A program made the translations under genes and the position numbers. A stretch of 64,000 nt of DNA from Oceanospirillum sp048265165 (lineage in GTDB: Bacteria; Pseudomonadota; Gammaproteobacteria; Pseudomonadales; Halomonadaceae). Every line of letters begins with the position of its first letter. The stretch's first letter is position 1. Of the stretch, positions 26,756 to 35,668 are shown in pieces. The stretch is from contig NZ_JBLXCD010000003.1 in assembly GCF_048265165.1 (NCBI RefSeq), positions 484,291 to 548,290 of the forward strand, written 5' to 3'. The notes under the pieces are model-generated. The model did not search any database and had not been told where the DNA came from. It was given only the letters and a program-made list of their open reading frames with translations.

Positions 26756-27880
26756 TTATCGCGATACATCAGTCGATAAGCGATACCCTAGATCATTCAG
26801 ATTAAGCACTTCATCAGATAAACCAGCCTTTGCTACAGCCATAGGCATCCCATATATCACAGAACTATCTTCATCCTGAGACCATATGGTTGCTCCATGC
26901 TCTTTCAGCATACGACAGCCATCACGCCCATCAGCACCCATCCCTGTCATGATGACACCAAGGATATTCCCTTTCACAGCATTTGCAGCAGAGCCAAAGG
27001 TGACGTCAACACAAGGTTTATAGTTTAAGCGCTCATCACCCGCTAAAATACGAACACTGCTACCGCGTTTATCAACTACCATCTGTTTACCACCTGGTGC
27101 CAATAACGCTAATCCAGGTTTTAGCACATCACCATCCTGGGCTTCTTTTACCCGAATTTTACACAGGCTATTCAGACGCTCTGCAAATGCCCCTGTAAAC
27201 GCAGCCGGCATATGCTGAACCAGAAGCAGAGGTGCTGGAAAATTTTCAGGCAACTGCGTTAAAACTGTTTGCAAAGCCATTGGTCCACCGGTTGAAGTTC
27301 CAATGGCAACCAAATCAAAATGCCTTGGTTGCGGCTTACTGTTTTTTACAGATGAAACTCGTTTTGGTGCTTCACTCTGTGCCGATGTAAGAGAAGCCCT
27401 GGACGCAGGTTTAACAGAACCAAGCGAACTCCGTCGCTCAGGTCTCGCAATATGCTTTGCAGAAGAAGCCAAAGCGCCGCGCTTACTACGTGACACCTCA
27501 ATTACTTTTTCACAAAGTGCTTTAGCTAACTCATCAGGTCTACGGGAGATGTCTTCAAAGTTTTTCGGCAAATAATCTACGGCACCGGCTTCAAGTGCAC
27601 CCAATGTTATCCTGGCACCTTCATGCGTCAAAGAGGAAAACATAAGCACAGGTACAGGAGCTTTTTGCATGATTTCACGTACAGCTGAGATGCCATCCAG
27701 TACCGGCATCTCATAATCCATCGTGATAACATCAGGCTTAAGCTCAATTGCCTTTTCAACAGCCTCACGGCCATTGCTTGCGGTTCCAATCGGTTTAATG
27801 CGCGCATCGGTACTTAACAGTTCACAAACTCGACGTCGAAAAAAACCAGAATCATCAACCACTAAAACCGTTATTGGCAT
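26756..27880 (-). CDS. cheB: Chemotaxis response regulator/methylesterase CheB
   Basis: The 374-residue protein has an N-terminal receiver domain (VVDDSGFFRR, phosphorylation site in VITMDYEMPVLDG), a Ser/Lys-rich linker (about 135-185) and a C-terminal methylesterase. The catalytic Ser is in IGTSTGGP, the His in VQHMPAAFTGAF and the Asp in MTGMGADGRDG. It demethylates or deamidates receptor glutamates when phosphorylated by CheA. No cheR is in the window. Confidence 0.97.
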   Translation of the reverse strand: MPITVLVVDDSGFFRRRVCELLSTDARIKPIGTASNGREAVEKAIELKPDVITMDYEMPVLDGISAVREIMQKAPVPVLMFSSLTHEGARITLGALEAGAVDYLPKNFEDISRRPDELAKALCEKVIEVSRSKRGALASSAKHIARPERRSSLGSVKPASRASLTSAQSEAPKRVSSVKNSKPQPRHFDLVAIGTSTGGPMALQTVLTQLPENFPAPLLLVQHMPAAFTGAFAERLNSLCKIRVKEAQDGDVLKPGLALLAPGGKQMVVDKRGSSVRILAGDERLNYKPCVDVTFGSAANAVKGNILGVIMTGMGADGRDGCRMLKEHGATIWSQDEDSSVIYGMPMAVAKAGLSDEVLNLNDLGYRLSTDVSR

Positions 27881-27898
27881 ATCAGGTCCTTAAACCCC

Positions 27899-30049
27899 TT
27901 ATCGTGCACTTTTGGCATAATGCTTTAGCACTCCTGGGATATCCAGAATCAAAGCAATACGACCATCACCAGTAATTGTAGCACCTGCCATACCCGGAGT
28001 TCCGTGCAGCATCTCGCCCAGCGGTTTAATAACAACCTCTTCCTGGCCAATTAACTGATCAACAACAAACCCTACTTTCTGAGTACCAACAGACACAACA
28101 ACAACATGCGCATTTTTAAGTTCACGACTTACATCAGAACCCTGGACTAACCATTCCTTCAGATAGAACAGAGGTAACGTTTTTTCACGAATAACCAAAA
28201 CTTCCTGGCCATCAACAATGTTGGCACGCGAGATATCAAGCTGAAAAATCTCGTTCACATTAACAAGGGGCAGTGCAAAGGTCTGCTGCCCGAGCATAAC
28301 CATAAGGGTCGGCATAATTGCCAACGTCAAAGGCACCTTAATAATAATCTTGGAGCCCTTGCCCTCCTCAGACCAGACGTTGATAGTACCGTTCAATTGT
28401 GAAATTTTGGTTTTCACAACATCCATACCAACCCCGCGGCCGGATACATCTGATATCTCTTCTTTAGTGGATAGGCCTGCTGCAAAAATCAGGTTAAATG
28501 CTTCCTGATCCGTTAAGCGGTCTGCAGCGTCCTGTTCCAACTGGCCTTTTTCTACAGCTTTGTTACGAAGAACCTGAGGGTTCATACCGGCGCCATCATC
28601 ACTGATAGTGAGCAGAATATGGTCCCCTTCCTGTTCTGCAGATAGGACAACCTCACCAACTCGTGGCTTGCCTTTCTGTTCACGATCATCAGGGTTCTCA
28701 ATACCATGATCAACCGCATTACGCACCAAGTGAATCAGGGGATCTGCAAGTGCTTCAACAAGGTTTTTATCAAGGTCTGTATCTTCACCTATCAGCCGAA
28801 GATTAATCTCTTTCTTCAATTTACGTGACAGATCACGTACAACCCTCGGAAAGCGGCCAAACACCTTCTTGATCGGTTGCATACGTGTCTTCATTACCGA
28901 GGTCTGAAGGTCAGCTGTCACAACATCAAGATTGGAAACCGCTTTGGCAACTTCTGAGTCAGAGCTTTGACCACCAAGACGAACCAGGCGGTTTCGTACC
29001 AATACGAGCTCCCCGACCATGTTCATAATATCGTCAAGTCGGCTCGTATCGACACGAACTGTCGTCTCTGCAACAGGCGCAGTTTCTTTCTTAGGTGCGA
29101 CTTTTTTCTCTACAGCAGGTGCAGGCGGTTTTGCAGGCGCTGCAGGTTTTTGCGTTGCCGCTACTTGCTTAGGGACCTGGTCGGCACTTTTCTCAGGCTC
29201 TTTAGCGCTATTATTGCTTAAATCCGGCTGAGTAGGAGAGCTACTCTTGCCATGTAGCTGATCAAGCAAGGCTTCAAATTCATCATCGGTAATAAGGTCA
29301 TCACCACCTGCAGCGACAGGCGCTTCAGGCTTAGATTCTTCAACTACCGGAGTAGGCGGCTTCCCTGACCCGTGTAACTGGTCTAAAAGCGCCTCAAACT
29401 CATCTTCTGTGATATCGTCACCGCCAGATGCAGCATCAGCCAAAGGCGCTTTAGGCTCTGGAGGTGTGCTATCGGCTACTGATGAAGAGGCAGTCGGAGC
29501 TCCGCCATCATGCAGAGCATCAAGAAGAGATTCAAATTCAGCATCAGTGATGTCGCCTTCAGCATCCTGAACCGCTGATATTGGCGGTTCCACAGGCTGA
29601 ACTGGCTCAGGCTCAGAAACAGCCGCTTCAACTTCAGAAACGGCGTCTTCAGTTTCCGCCTCAGGCTTAGCAAAGAACTCCAACTGTAAAATCAGTTCAG
29701 GATCAGCGTTCTCTGGCATCTGACCTGCACGGACTTCATCGAACATTTCATTAACGGTATCCAGTGCACTAAGCACAGTATCCATCAATTCAGGTGTCAC
29801 CGTCCGCTGATGCTTTCTTAAAGTATCAAAAACGTTTTCCGCGACATGGCAACAATCAACCAAGGGTGTGAGCTGGAGGAAACCCGCACCACCTTTGACG
29901 GTATGAAACCCCCGAAAAATGGCATTCAGGAGATCAGGGTCGTCAGGAGACTGCTCCAGATCGACTAACTGCTCAGATAGCAACTCTAGGATTTCGCCAG
30001 CTTCAATTAAGAAATCCTGCAAAATATCCTGATCGACTTCAAAGCTCAT
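27899..30049 (-). CDS. cheA: Chemotaxis histidine kinase CheA
   Basis: The protein has 716 residues. The P1 HPt domain has H49 in RGFHTVKGGAG. A long linker (about 130-330) holds three copies of a 15-residue motif, IT-DEFEALLDQLHG, at 167-181, 213-227 and 253-267. P3 dimerisation starts about 335 and the P4 kinase follows (NAVDHGIE; GDDGAG-like ISDDGAGMN; GRGVGMDVVK). The P5 CheW-like domain is C-terminal. No recognisable P2 fold is seen in the linker. It autophosphorylates and passes phosphate to CheY and CheB. Confidence 0.97.
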   Translation of the reverse strand: MSFEVDQDILQDFLIEAGEILELLSEQLVDLEQSPDDPDLLNAIFRGFHTVKGGAGFLQLTPLVDCCHVAENVFDTLRKHQRTVTPELMDTVLSALDTVNEMFDEVRAGQMPENADPELILQLEFFAKPEAETEDAVSEVEAAVSEPEPVQPVEPPISAVQDAEGDITDAEFESLLDALHDGGAPTASSSVADSTPPEPKAPLADAASGGDDITEDEFEALLDQLHGSGKPPTPVVEESKPEAPVAAGGDDLITDDEFEALLDQLHGKSSSPTQPDLSNNSAKEPEKSADQVPKQVAATQKPAAPAKPPAPAVEKKVAPKKETAPVAETTVRVDTSRLDDIMNMVGELVLVRNRLVRLGGQSSDSEVAKAVSNLDVVTADLQTSVMKTRMQPIKKVFGRFPRVVRDLSRKLKKEINLRLIGEDTDLDKNLVEALADPLIHLVRNAVDHGIENPDDREQKGKPRVGEVVLSAEQEGDHILLTISDDGAGMNPQVLRNKAVEKGQLEQDAADRLTDQEAFNLIFAAGLSTKEEISDVSGRGVGMDVVKTKISQLNGTINVWSEEGKGSKIIIKVPLTLAIMPTLMVMLGQQTFALPLVNVNEIFQLDISRANIVDGQEVLVIREKTLPLFYLKEWLVQGSDVSRELKNAHVVVVSVGTQKVGFVVDQLIGQEEVVIKPLGEMLHGTPGMAGATITGDGRIALILDIPGVLKHYAKSAR
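29249..29551 (-). repeat. Three coding repeats in the CheA linker
   Basis: Copies lie at 29507-29551, 29369-29413 and 29249-29293 and encode ITDAEFESLLDALHD, ITEDEFEALLDQLHG and ITDDEFEALLDQLHG. The spacing is 138 and 120 bp. Sequence between copies is Pro/Ala/Ser rich and not conserved, which points to selection on the short helical motif. Confidence 0.9.
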
Positions 30050-30061
30050 CCATACTTCTCC

Positions 30062-30850
30062 TTAAAAGCCGAGACTCGACAGCAGGTCATCAACTTCATC
30101 CTGCCCGGAAACAACATCTTTCCGTTGTTCTGCATTAATAATCGGCCCTTCAGGAGCATGTGCTTCCTCAGTAATCCGATCACTCGTGTCACGCTGAATA
30201 CCGGTAATCTGATCAACCTGGCCTGCCATGCAAACCAAATTCACAAGATTTTCTTCTATTTCCTGCACAAGGGTGATGACTTTAATCAGTACCTGACCTG
30301 TCAGATCTTGATACCCCTGAGCTAAAAGAATCTCGTTAAAGTTAGAAGATAAAGTACCTGCCTGGTCTTCCGCTTCCTTCAGAAAATCATCAATCTTACG
30401 GTACAGACCTCGAAATTCATCAGGTTTCATCTCTCGCCGGACAAGACGCGCCCAGTCCTTACGTAGCGAAGAAGCCTGTTCGCTTAATCGCTCCGCAACC
30501 GGGGCGCTTTCATCAACCTTGTCCATTGTTTGATTCGCGGCGTCCTGAGTCATTCTAATGACGTAATTCAGGCGATCCGTCGCATTTGCCATCTGCGACA
30601 TTTTTTCAGAAGCAGGATTTCCAGCACCAACATCAATGTGGAAATTAGTAATAGCGTCATGTAAAGCACGAGTCAGACGACCCACTTCCAGGTACAAATT
30701 TCTGTTTCGTTCGTCATTAATCCGCTGAATCAGGTTCACGGCGTCACTAAGCTGACCGCTTTCCACTTTCTCCAGAAGCTCAGAAGTACTTTCTTTCAGT
30801 ATCTGTTCGAACTCACTAACTTGTTCTTCACCTGGGCTTTTCAGAGCCAT
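30062..30850 (-). CDS. cheZ: CheY-P phosphatase CheZ
   Basis: The 262-residue all-helical protein has the catalytic region RAGNL-like QDLTGQVLIKVI, with Gln in GYQDLTGQ. Its C-terminal CheY-binding peptide is QDEVDDLLSSLGF. It removes phosphate from CheY to end signalling. It lies between cheY and cheA, 12 bp upstream of cheA. Confidence 0.96.
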   Translation of the reverse strand: MALKSPGEEQVSEFEQILKESTSELLEKVESGQLSDAVNLIQRINDERNRNLYLEVGRLTRALHDAITNFHIDVGAGNPASEKMSQMANATDRLNYVIRMTQDAANQTMDKVDESAPVAERLSEQASSLRKDWARLVRREMKPDEFRGLYRKIDDFLKEAEDQAGTLSSNFNEILLAQGYQDLTGQVLIKVITLVQEIEENLVNLVCMAGQVDQITGIQRDTSDRITEEAHAPEGPIINAEQRKDVVSGQDEVDDLLSSLGF

Positions 30851-30906
30851 AACCTGAAACCTTCTTCGTAATAAATGTCTTTTTCTGGCCGCGTAAAAAC
30901 AATAAT

Positions 30907-31296
30907 TTACTGCTGCTCGATGCGCTCAAAAATTTTCTCAATCTTTTCCTTGAGAACAGCTGCTGTAAACGGTTTAACAATATAACCATTAACACCAGCC
31001 TGAGCGGCAGCAACAATCTGCTCGCGTTTTGCTTCCGCTGTAACCATGAGAATAGGCAGATCTTTCAGTTTAGGATCAGCACGACAGGTCTTGAGCAGGT
31101 CAAAACCTGTCATACCTGGCATATTCCAATCCGTCACCAAAAAATCAAAGTTGCCCGTTTCCAACAAAGGAATAGCGGTCAGACCATCATCTGCTTCATG
31201 CGTATTAGTAAAACCTAAGTCACGAAGCAGGTTTTTGACAATCCGTCTCATAGTGGAAAAATCATCCACAATGAGAATTTTCATATTCTTATCCAA
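30907..31296 (-). CDS. cheY: Chemotaxis response regulator CheY
   Basis: This is a single receiver domain with ILIVDDFSTMRR, phosphorylation Asp in LVTDWNMPGMTG, Thr in MVTAEA and Lys in VKPFT. The frame is open to a GTG at 31308. The only good ribosome site (GGAGGT at 31301-31306) serves a TTG at 31296, giving a start of LDKNMKILIVDD, so TTG is my choice. The ATG at 31284 is 16 nt from that site, too far. CheY-P binds FliM and changes flagellar rotation. Confidence 0.95.
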   Translation of the reverse strand: MDKNMKILIVDDFSTMRRIVKNLLRDLGFTNTHEADDGLTAIPLLETGNFDFLVTDWNMPGMTGFDLLKTCRADPKLKDLPILMVTAEAKREQIVAAAQAGVNGYIVKPFTAAVLKEKIEKIFERIEQQ

Positions 31297-31300
31297 GGCA

Positions 31301-31306
31301 ACCTCC
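31301..31306 (-). promoter_or_regulatory. Ribosome binding site that sets the cheY start
   Basis: GGAGGT lies 4 nt before the TTG at 31296, inside the longer GTG-initiated frame, and is too far from the ATG at 31284. Confidence 0.55.
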
Positions 31307-31370
31307 ACTCACCCAATTTGCCACTACTAGAATACTACAATTATTCATTTATCAAATATATATAATGTGA

Positions 31371-32099
31371 TTACTTCCACTCAGATAATCTTGATCTGAG
31401 CCGTAATGCAGCCTGACTGTGTATCTGGCTGACTCTTGACTCACTTACATTCAGGACCACCCCAATTTCTTTAAGGTTGAGCCCCTCTGTGTAATACAGC
31501 GCCAAAACCATTTGTTCCCGCTCCGGCAACCCTGCGATCGCTTCTGCAAGGGCCTCCTGAAACGCACCACCTTCTACGGCAGCTTCAGGTATCGGGGAAC
31601 TCTCATCCGGTAACTCAAAACTATTGTCTTCGTTACCGGTAATTTCATCAAAGCTGAACAGCTTAGTCCCTGCAGTGTCCTGTATATAGTGATTATACTC
31701 TTCAACAGTAACCCCCATCTCTGCAGCGATCTCATGATCTCTGGCATCTCTGCCCGTTCTTATCTCAACTTGTTTAACTGCATCTGTAACACGGCGACTA
31801 TTCCGGTGCACTGAACGCGGAGCCCAGTCATACCGGCGAACCTCATCCAGCATCGCACCACGAATCCGTATCGACGCATAGGTTTCAAAGCTGGCACCCT
31901 TCGAATCATCAAATTTCTGCGATGCCTCGATCAAACCAATCATCCCAGCCTGAATAAGATCATCAAGCATTACAGTCTGTGGCAGTCGCCCCAGAAGATG
32001 CTGAGCAACTTTTTTGACCAAGGGTGCATACTTATCCACTAAGTCGCTTGCTACCACTTTACCTGCGTAGTACGTACCCGAACTCATCACCAAAGCCAT
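31371..32099 (-). CDS. fliA: Flagellar sigma factor 28, FliA
   Basis: The start is ATG at 32099, with AGGAGGT 8 nt upstream; the open frame to 32165 overlaps flhF and has no such site. The protein of about 242 residues has sigma-70 regions 2 (DLIQAGMIGLIEASQKFDDSKGA, ASIRIRGAMLDEVR), 3 and 4 (LPEREQMVLALYYTEGLNLKEIG and the HTH). It directs late flagellar genes such as flaG, which has a matching promoter in this window. It lies directly after flhF with a 19-bp gap and no flhG between. Confidence 0.97.
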   Translation of the reverse strand: MALVMSSGTYYAGKVVASDLVDKYAPLVKKVAQHLLGRLPQTVMLDDLIQAGMIGLIEASQKFDDSKGASFETYASIRIRGAMLDEVRRYDWAPRSVHRNSRRVTDAVKQVEIRTGRDARDHEIAAEMGVTVEEYNHYIQDTAGTKLFSFDEITGNEDNSFELPDESSPIPEAAVEGGAFQEALAEAIAGLPEREQMVLALYYTEGLNLKEIGVVLNVSESRVSQIHSQAALRLRSRLSEWK

Positions 32100-32107
32100 A
32101 GATAGTG

Positions 32108-32114
32108 ACCTCCT
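32108..32114 (-). promoter_or_regulatory. Strong ribosome binding site of fliA
   Basis: AGGAGGT, 8 nt before the ATG at 32099 and overlapping the last codons region of flhF. It decides the fliA start. Confidence 0.8.
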
Positions 32115-32118
32115 GCCT

Positions 32119-33387
32119 CTATCGATCTGGGGCTTCGTTAGTCTCAGCCCTCTCCAGCAGCTCAAGAGCCTTACTCAGCAAGGCACCTGAATCACCAACA
32201 CGAAGGTCATCAGGTATTTTCTGTCCACTCGACAGGTAAGCGAGAGGCAAACGGTTATCGGCAATAAGGCTAATCACTTCCCCGCCACTGCTTGCTTCAT
32301 CCAGTTTTGTAACCACACAGCCATTCAGCCCATGATTTCTATAGGTATCATATGTAGCCTGCAATACCTGCTGCTGACTGGTTGCACTAAAAACCAAGTA
32401 TTTACGAATACGCACAGATGCAGTTTCCAATAGTGAAAACTGCTCCTGCATATTAGGGTCTTTAACACTCAGGCCTGCAGTATCAATCAGCACCAGCGCC
32501 TTACTTTTAAGGGACTTAAGCGTAGCATCAAGCGTGTTTTTCTCATCAACAACTCTTACAGGAACACCTAAAATACGACCAAATGTACGTAACTGTTCAT
32601 ACGCTGCAACCCGGTAACAGTCTGTAGTAACAAGCGCTAAACTATCAGGTCCATACTTTAAAACATATCGTGCGGCAAGTTTACCAATTGTTGTTGTCTT
32701 ACCAACACCAGTAGGGCCCATCAAAGCAACAATTCCACCCTGGTCGACAACATCAGACCCTGTCGTAAGAATTCCAGCCCGAATCTGCTCAACAGCTTCA
32801 TCCCAAGCAGAAGAAAACTCAGCGTCGTCGGAAAGATCTGCAGCCTCGACAATTCGAGCAGAGAAATGCTCCGAAAGCCCCATGCGTCTGAGGCGTTTAT
32901 ACATCATTGCCTCAACCGGCTTGCGCTCTGCTATTGAGTCTTTCATCTGTTCACGGAGAAGTTCACGCAGCCCCTGAATCTCTGACTGCATCGCTCTCAT
33001 TGCTGCATCTTCCGGGCTTTGACGCCGGGTTTTGGGTTCAAGCGTATCAACCAGAGCCTCAGCCTGATCAAACTGGCGCTCTTTTGCTTTAGCCTGGAAA
33101 GCATTCTCAAGACGATCCGGACTTTGCCCACCACTGGCATTCTCAATAACATCTTTTGCCTTAGCTAACGCACCAGCCAAGGAATCCGTCAGCGCATCAC
33201 TGTTTTCAGGATCAATACGCTCACTTGGTTCACGCAGAATACTGGCGTCATAGTCGACAGCCGTTACAATTTCAACACCACCAGCTACTTTGTTATTCGA
33301 CAGAATAGCGGCGTCAGCACCAAACTCATCACGCACCAACTTCATGGCTTGACGCATATCAGGAGCAAAGAAACGTTTAACCTTCAT
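32119..33387 (-). CDS. flhF: Flagellar placement GTPase FlhF
   Basis: The 422-residue protein has an N-terminal basic region starting MKVKRFFAPDMRQAM, a charged middle, and an SRP-type GTPase NG domain with P-loop GPTGVGKT (224-231), VTTDCYRVAAYEQL, LIDTAGL and TKLDEA. It sets flagellum location, typically the pole. Its usual antagonist and neighbour FlhG is absent between it and fliA. Confidence 0.97.
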   Translation of the reverse strand: MKVKRFFAPDMRQAMKLVRDEFGADAAILSNNKVAGGVEIVTAVDYDASILREPSERIDPENSDALTDSLAGALAKAKDVIENASGGQSPDRLENAFQAKAKERQFDQAEALVDTLEPKTRRQSPEDAAMRAMQSEIQGLRELLREQMKDSIAERKPVEAMMYKRLRRMGLSEHFSARIVEAADLSDDAEFSSAWDEAVEQIRAGILTTGSDVVDQGGIVALMGPTGVGKTTTIGKLAARYVLKYGPDSLALVTTDCYRVAAYEQLRTFGRILGVPVRVVDEKNTLDATLKSLKSKALVLIDTAGLSVKDPNMQEQFSLLETASVRIRKYLVFSATSQQQVLQATYDTYRNHGLNGCVVTKLDEASSGGEVISLIADNRLPLAYLSSGQKIPDDLRVGDSGALLSKALELLERAETNEAPDR

Positions 33388-33452
33388 AAATCCCCGTATC
33401 CTTCGTTATTCTCGTAGCCATGGAGCATACCCCAACCACATAAAAGACAAGT

Positions 33453-35570
33453 TTATTGCTGCCCTACAGTAGCGACAATCGTGATCTGTTTATTATCAGG
33501 GATTTCCTGATATGAAAGAACATGAACAGATTGAGCACTGTATCGAACAAACCTGGCAAGAACTTGCCGTATCGGCGCAGCCACCACTAATACCGCTGGA
33601 TTACCCATCATCTCTTGTTGCTGTGATACCTCAGCCAGCGATTGCTGCAACCGTTCAGCCATTGCAGGCTCTAAAATCAGATTATCATCAACATTTGACT
33701 GCGCTGCTTGCTGCACTGACTGAAGCAAGATTTGTTCCAACTGTGGCTCAAGAGTAATAACAGGAAGATCAGTACTAGGCCCGCAAATAGATTGAACAAT
33801 AGATCGGGACAAGGCCACGCGCACAGCAGAAGTCATCTGCCCAATATCCCGGGTTGACTGAGCCGTCTCAATCAATGATTGCGCAATTGTTCTAAAGTCC
33901 CGGATAGAAACACTTTCCTGTAACAAGCTCTGAATAATTTTCAGCAACTGATTCAAACTAACACAGTCCGGTACAAGCTGTTCCGCAAGCTTCGGAGAGT
34001 GGCTGGAAAGCGCATCCATCAGATGCTGAATATCATCATGGCCAATTAATTCATGGGCATAATTCTGCATAATCTGATTCAACTGGGTTGCAATAACAGT
34101 ACTGGAATCAACAACCGTATAACCTAAAGCCTGAGCCTCATCTCGCTCCTGAGCCTCAACCCAAACCGCATCCAAACCAAATGCAGGATCTTTACCTTCA
34201 ATCCCTGAGATCTCCCCAAAAACCTGACCGGGGTTAATAGCCATCTCACGATCCGGGTAAACTTCAGCCTCGGCTACGACAACACCTTTCAGCAGAATAC
34301 GGTAAATTGTCGGAGAAAGCTCCAAATTATCCCGAATATGAACAGATGGCACCAAAAACCCCAGCTCCTGAGATAACTTTTTACGAATACCCTTGATGCG
34401 CCCTAAAAGCTGCCCCCCTTGATTCTTATCAACCAAAGGAATTAGACGATAACCCACTTCAAGACCTAAAAGGTCGATCATAGGAACATCACTCCAACCC
34501 AGCTCTTTCTGATTAACAGCCGCTTCATCCGGCAAAGGCATATCTGGAGCCTTTTTCTTAGAAGCAAGCTCTTGGGCAACCTTTTTCTCAGTGTAGTACT
34601 TGATCGCATACGCCCCCAAGCCAGCTGCAGCTGCCAGCCCCAGGAATGCAACGTGTGGCATACCAGGAATAACACCCATCAAAGTCAGAATAACAGCAGT
34701 AACCGTCAGGGCCTGAGGTGTGGCAAACATCTGACCACCAACCTGCTGCCCGATACTCTGATCGCTATTAACACGCGTCACCATAATAGCGGCCGCCACA
34801 GAGAGCAGCAGTGACGGAATTTGAGCAACCAGGCCATCACCAATGGTTAGAAGCACATATTTTTCAAGGGCGTCAGAAAACTCGAGATCATGCTGCATCA
34901 TGCCGATGCCTAAACCACCAAGCACGTTAATAACCAGAATTAAAATACCTGCAACAGCATCACCGCGGACGAATTTACTGGCACCATCCATTGCACCATA
35001 AAAGTCAGCTTCATTGGCAACATCTGCCCGCCGCTGTTTTGCCTCTTCCTGATTAATCAGACCTGCATTCAAATCCGCATCAATCGCCATCTGCTTACCC
35101 GGCATCGCGTCCAGAGTGAAACGGGCGCTCACTTCCGAAATACGTCCAGCACCCTTAGTGATTACCACAAAGTTGATAATCATCAGGATAAGGAATACCA
35201 CAAGACCAACAACATAATTGCCGCCAATCAGAACAGCCCCGAAGGCTTCAATCACTTTACCAGCAGCGTCACCGCCTTCATGACCATTAAGCAGTACAAT
35301 ACGTGTGGATGCTACATTCAATGCCAATCTTAAAAGAGTGGCGACTAAAAGAATGGTGGGGAAAACAGCGAAATCTAATGGCCGCAAGGAATAAACAGCT
35401 ACCAAAAGAATAATAATTGATAGGGCAATATTAAAGGTAAACAACATGTCCAGCAGAAGCACCGGAACAGGCAGTGTCATCATCCCAAGCAACACAAGGA
35501 TAAGTACGGGAATCCCTAGTCCCGTCAACGGCAAGCTTTTCAACTTGTCTATTATTTGAGTACGTTCCAT
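33453..35570 (-). CDS. flhA: Flagellar export gate protein FlhA
   Basis: The 705-residue protein has eight N-terminal membrane spans (to about 310), the conserved FHIPEP-type loop (RISEVSARFTLDAMPGKQMAIDADL) and a large cytoplasmic C-domain that binds chaperone-substrate complexes. It is the export gate of the flagellar type III secretion system. It lies 98 bp downstream of flhB and 65 bp upstream of flhF. Confidence 0.98.
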   Translation of the reverse strand: MERTQIIDKLKSLPLTGLGIPVLILVLLGMMTLPVPVLLLDMLFTFNIALSIIILLVAVYSLRPLDFAVFPTILLVATLLRLALNVASTRIVLLNGHEGGDAAGKVIEAFGAVLIGGNYVVGLVVFLILMIINFVVITKGAGRISEVSARFTLDAMPGKQMAIDADLNAGLINQEEAKQRRADVANEADFYGAMDGASKFVRGDAVAGILILVINVLGGLGIGMMQHDLEFSDALEKYVLLTIGDGLVAQIPSLLLSVAAAIMVTRVNSDQSIGQQVGGQMFATPQALTVTAVILTLMGVIPGMPHVAFLGLAAAAGLGAYAIKYYTEKKVAQELASKKKAPDMPLPDEAAVNQKELGWSDVPMIDLLGLEVGYRLIPLVDKNQGGQLLGRIKGIRKKLSQELGFLVPSVHIRDNLELSPTIYRILLKGVVVAEAEVYPDREMAINPGQVFGEISGIEGKDPAFGLDAVWVEAQERDEAQALGYTVVDSSTVIATQLNQIMQNYAHELIGHDDIQHLMDALSSHSPKLAEQLVPDCVSLNQLLKIIQSLLQESVSIRDFRTIAQSLIETAQSTRDIGQMTSAVRVALSRSIVQSICGPSTDLPVITLEPQLEQILLQSVQQAAQSNVDDNLILEPAMAERLQQSLAEVSQQQEMMGNPAVLVVAAPIRQVLARFVRYSAQSVHVLSYQEIPDNKQITIVATVGQQ

Positions 35571-35668
35571 TATTGCCCTTGTCTGCTGGCATTCTACAAT
35601 TAAAATTTTTGGCTATGCTACCAACAATACTATAACAGTCAAAGCATTAAGCAACTGCTTAAATTTCT

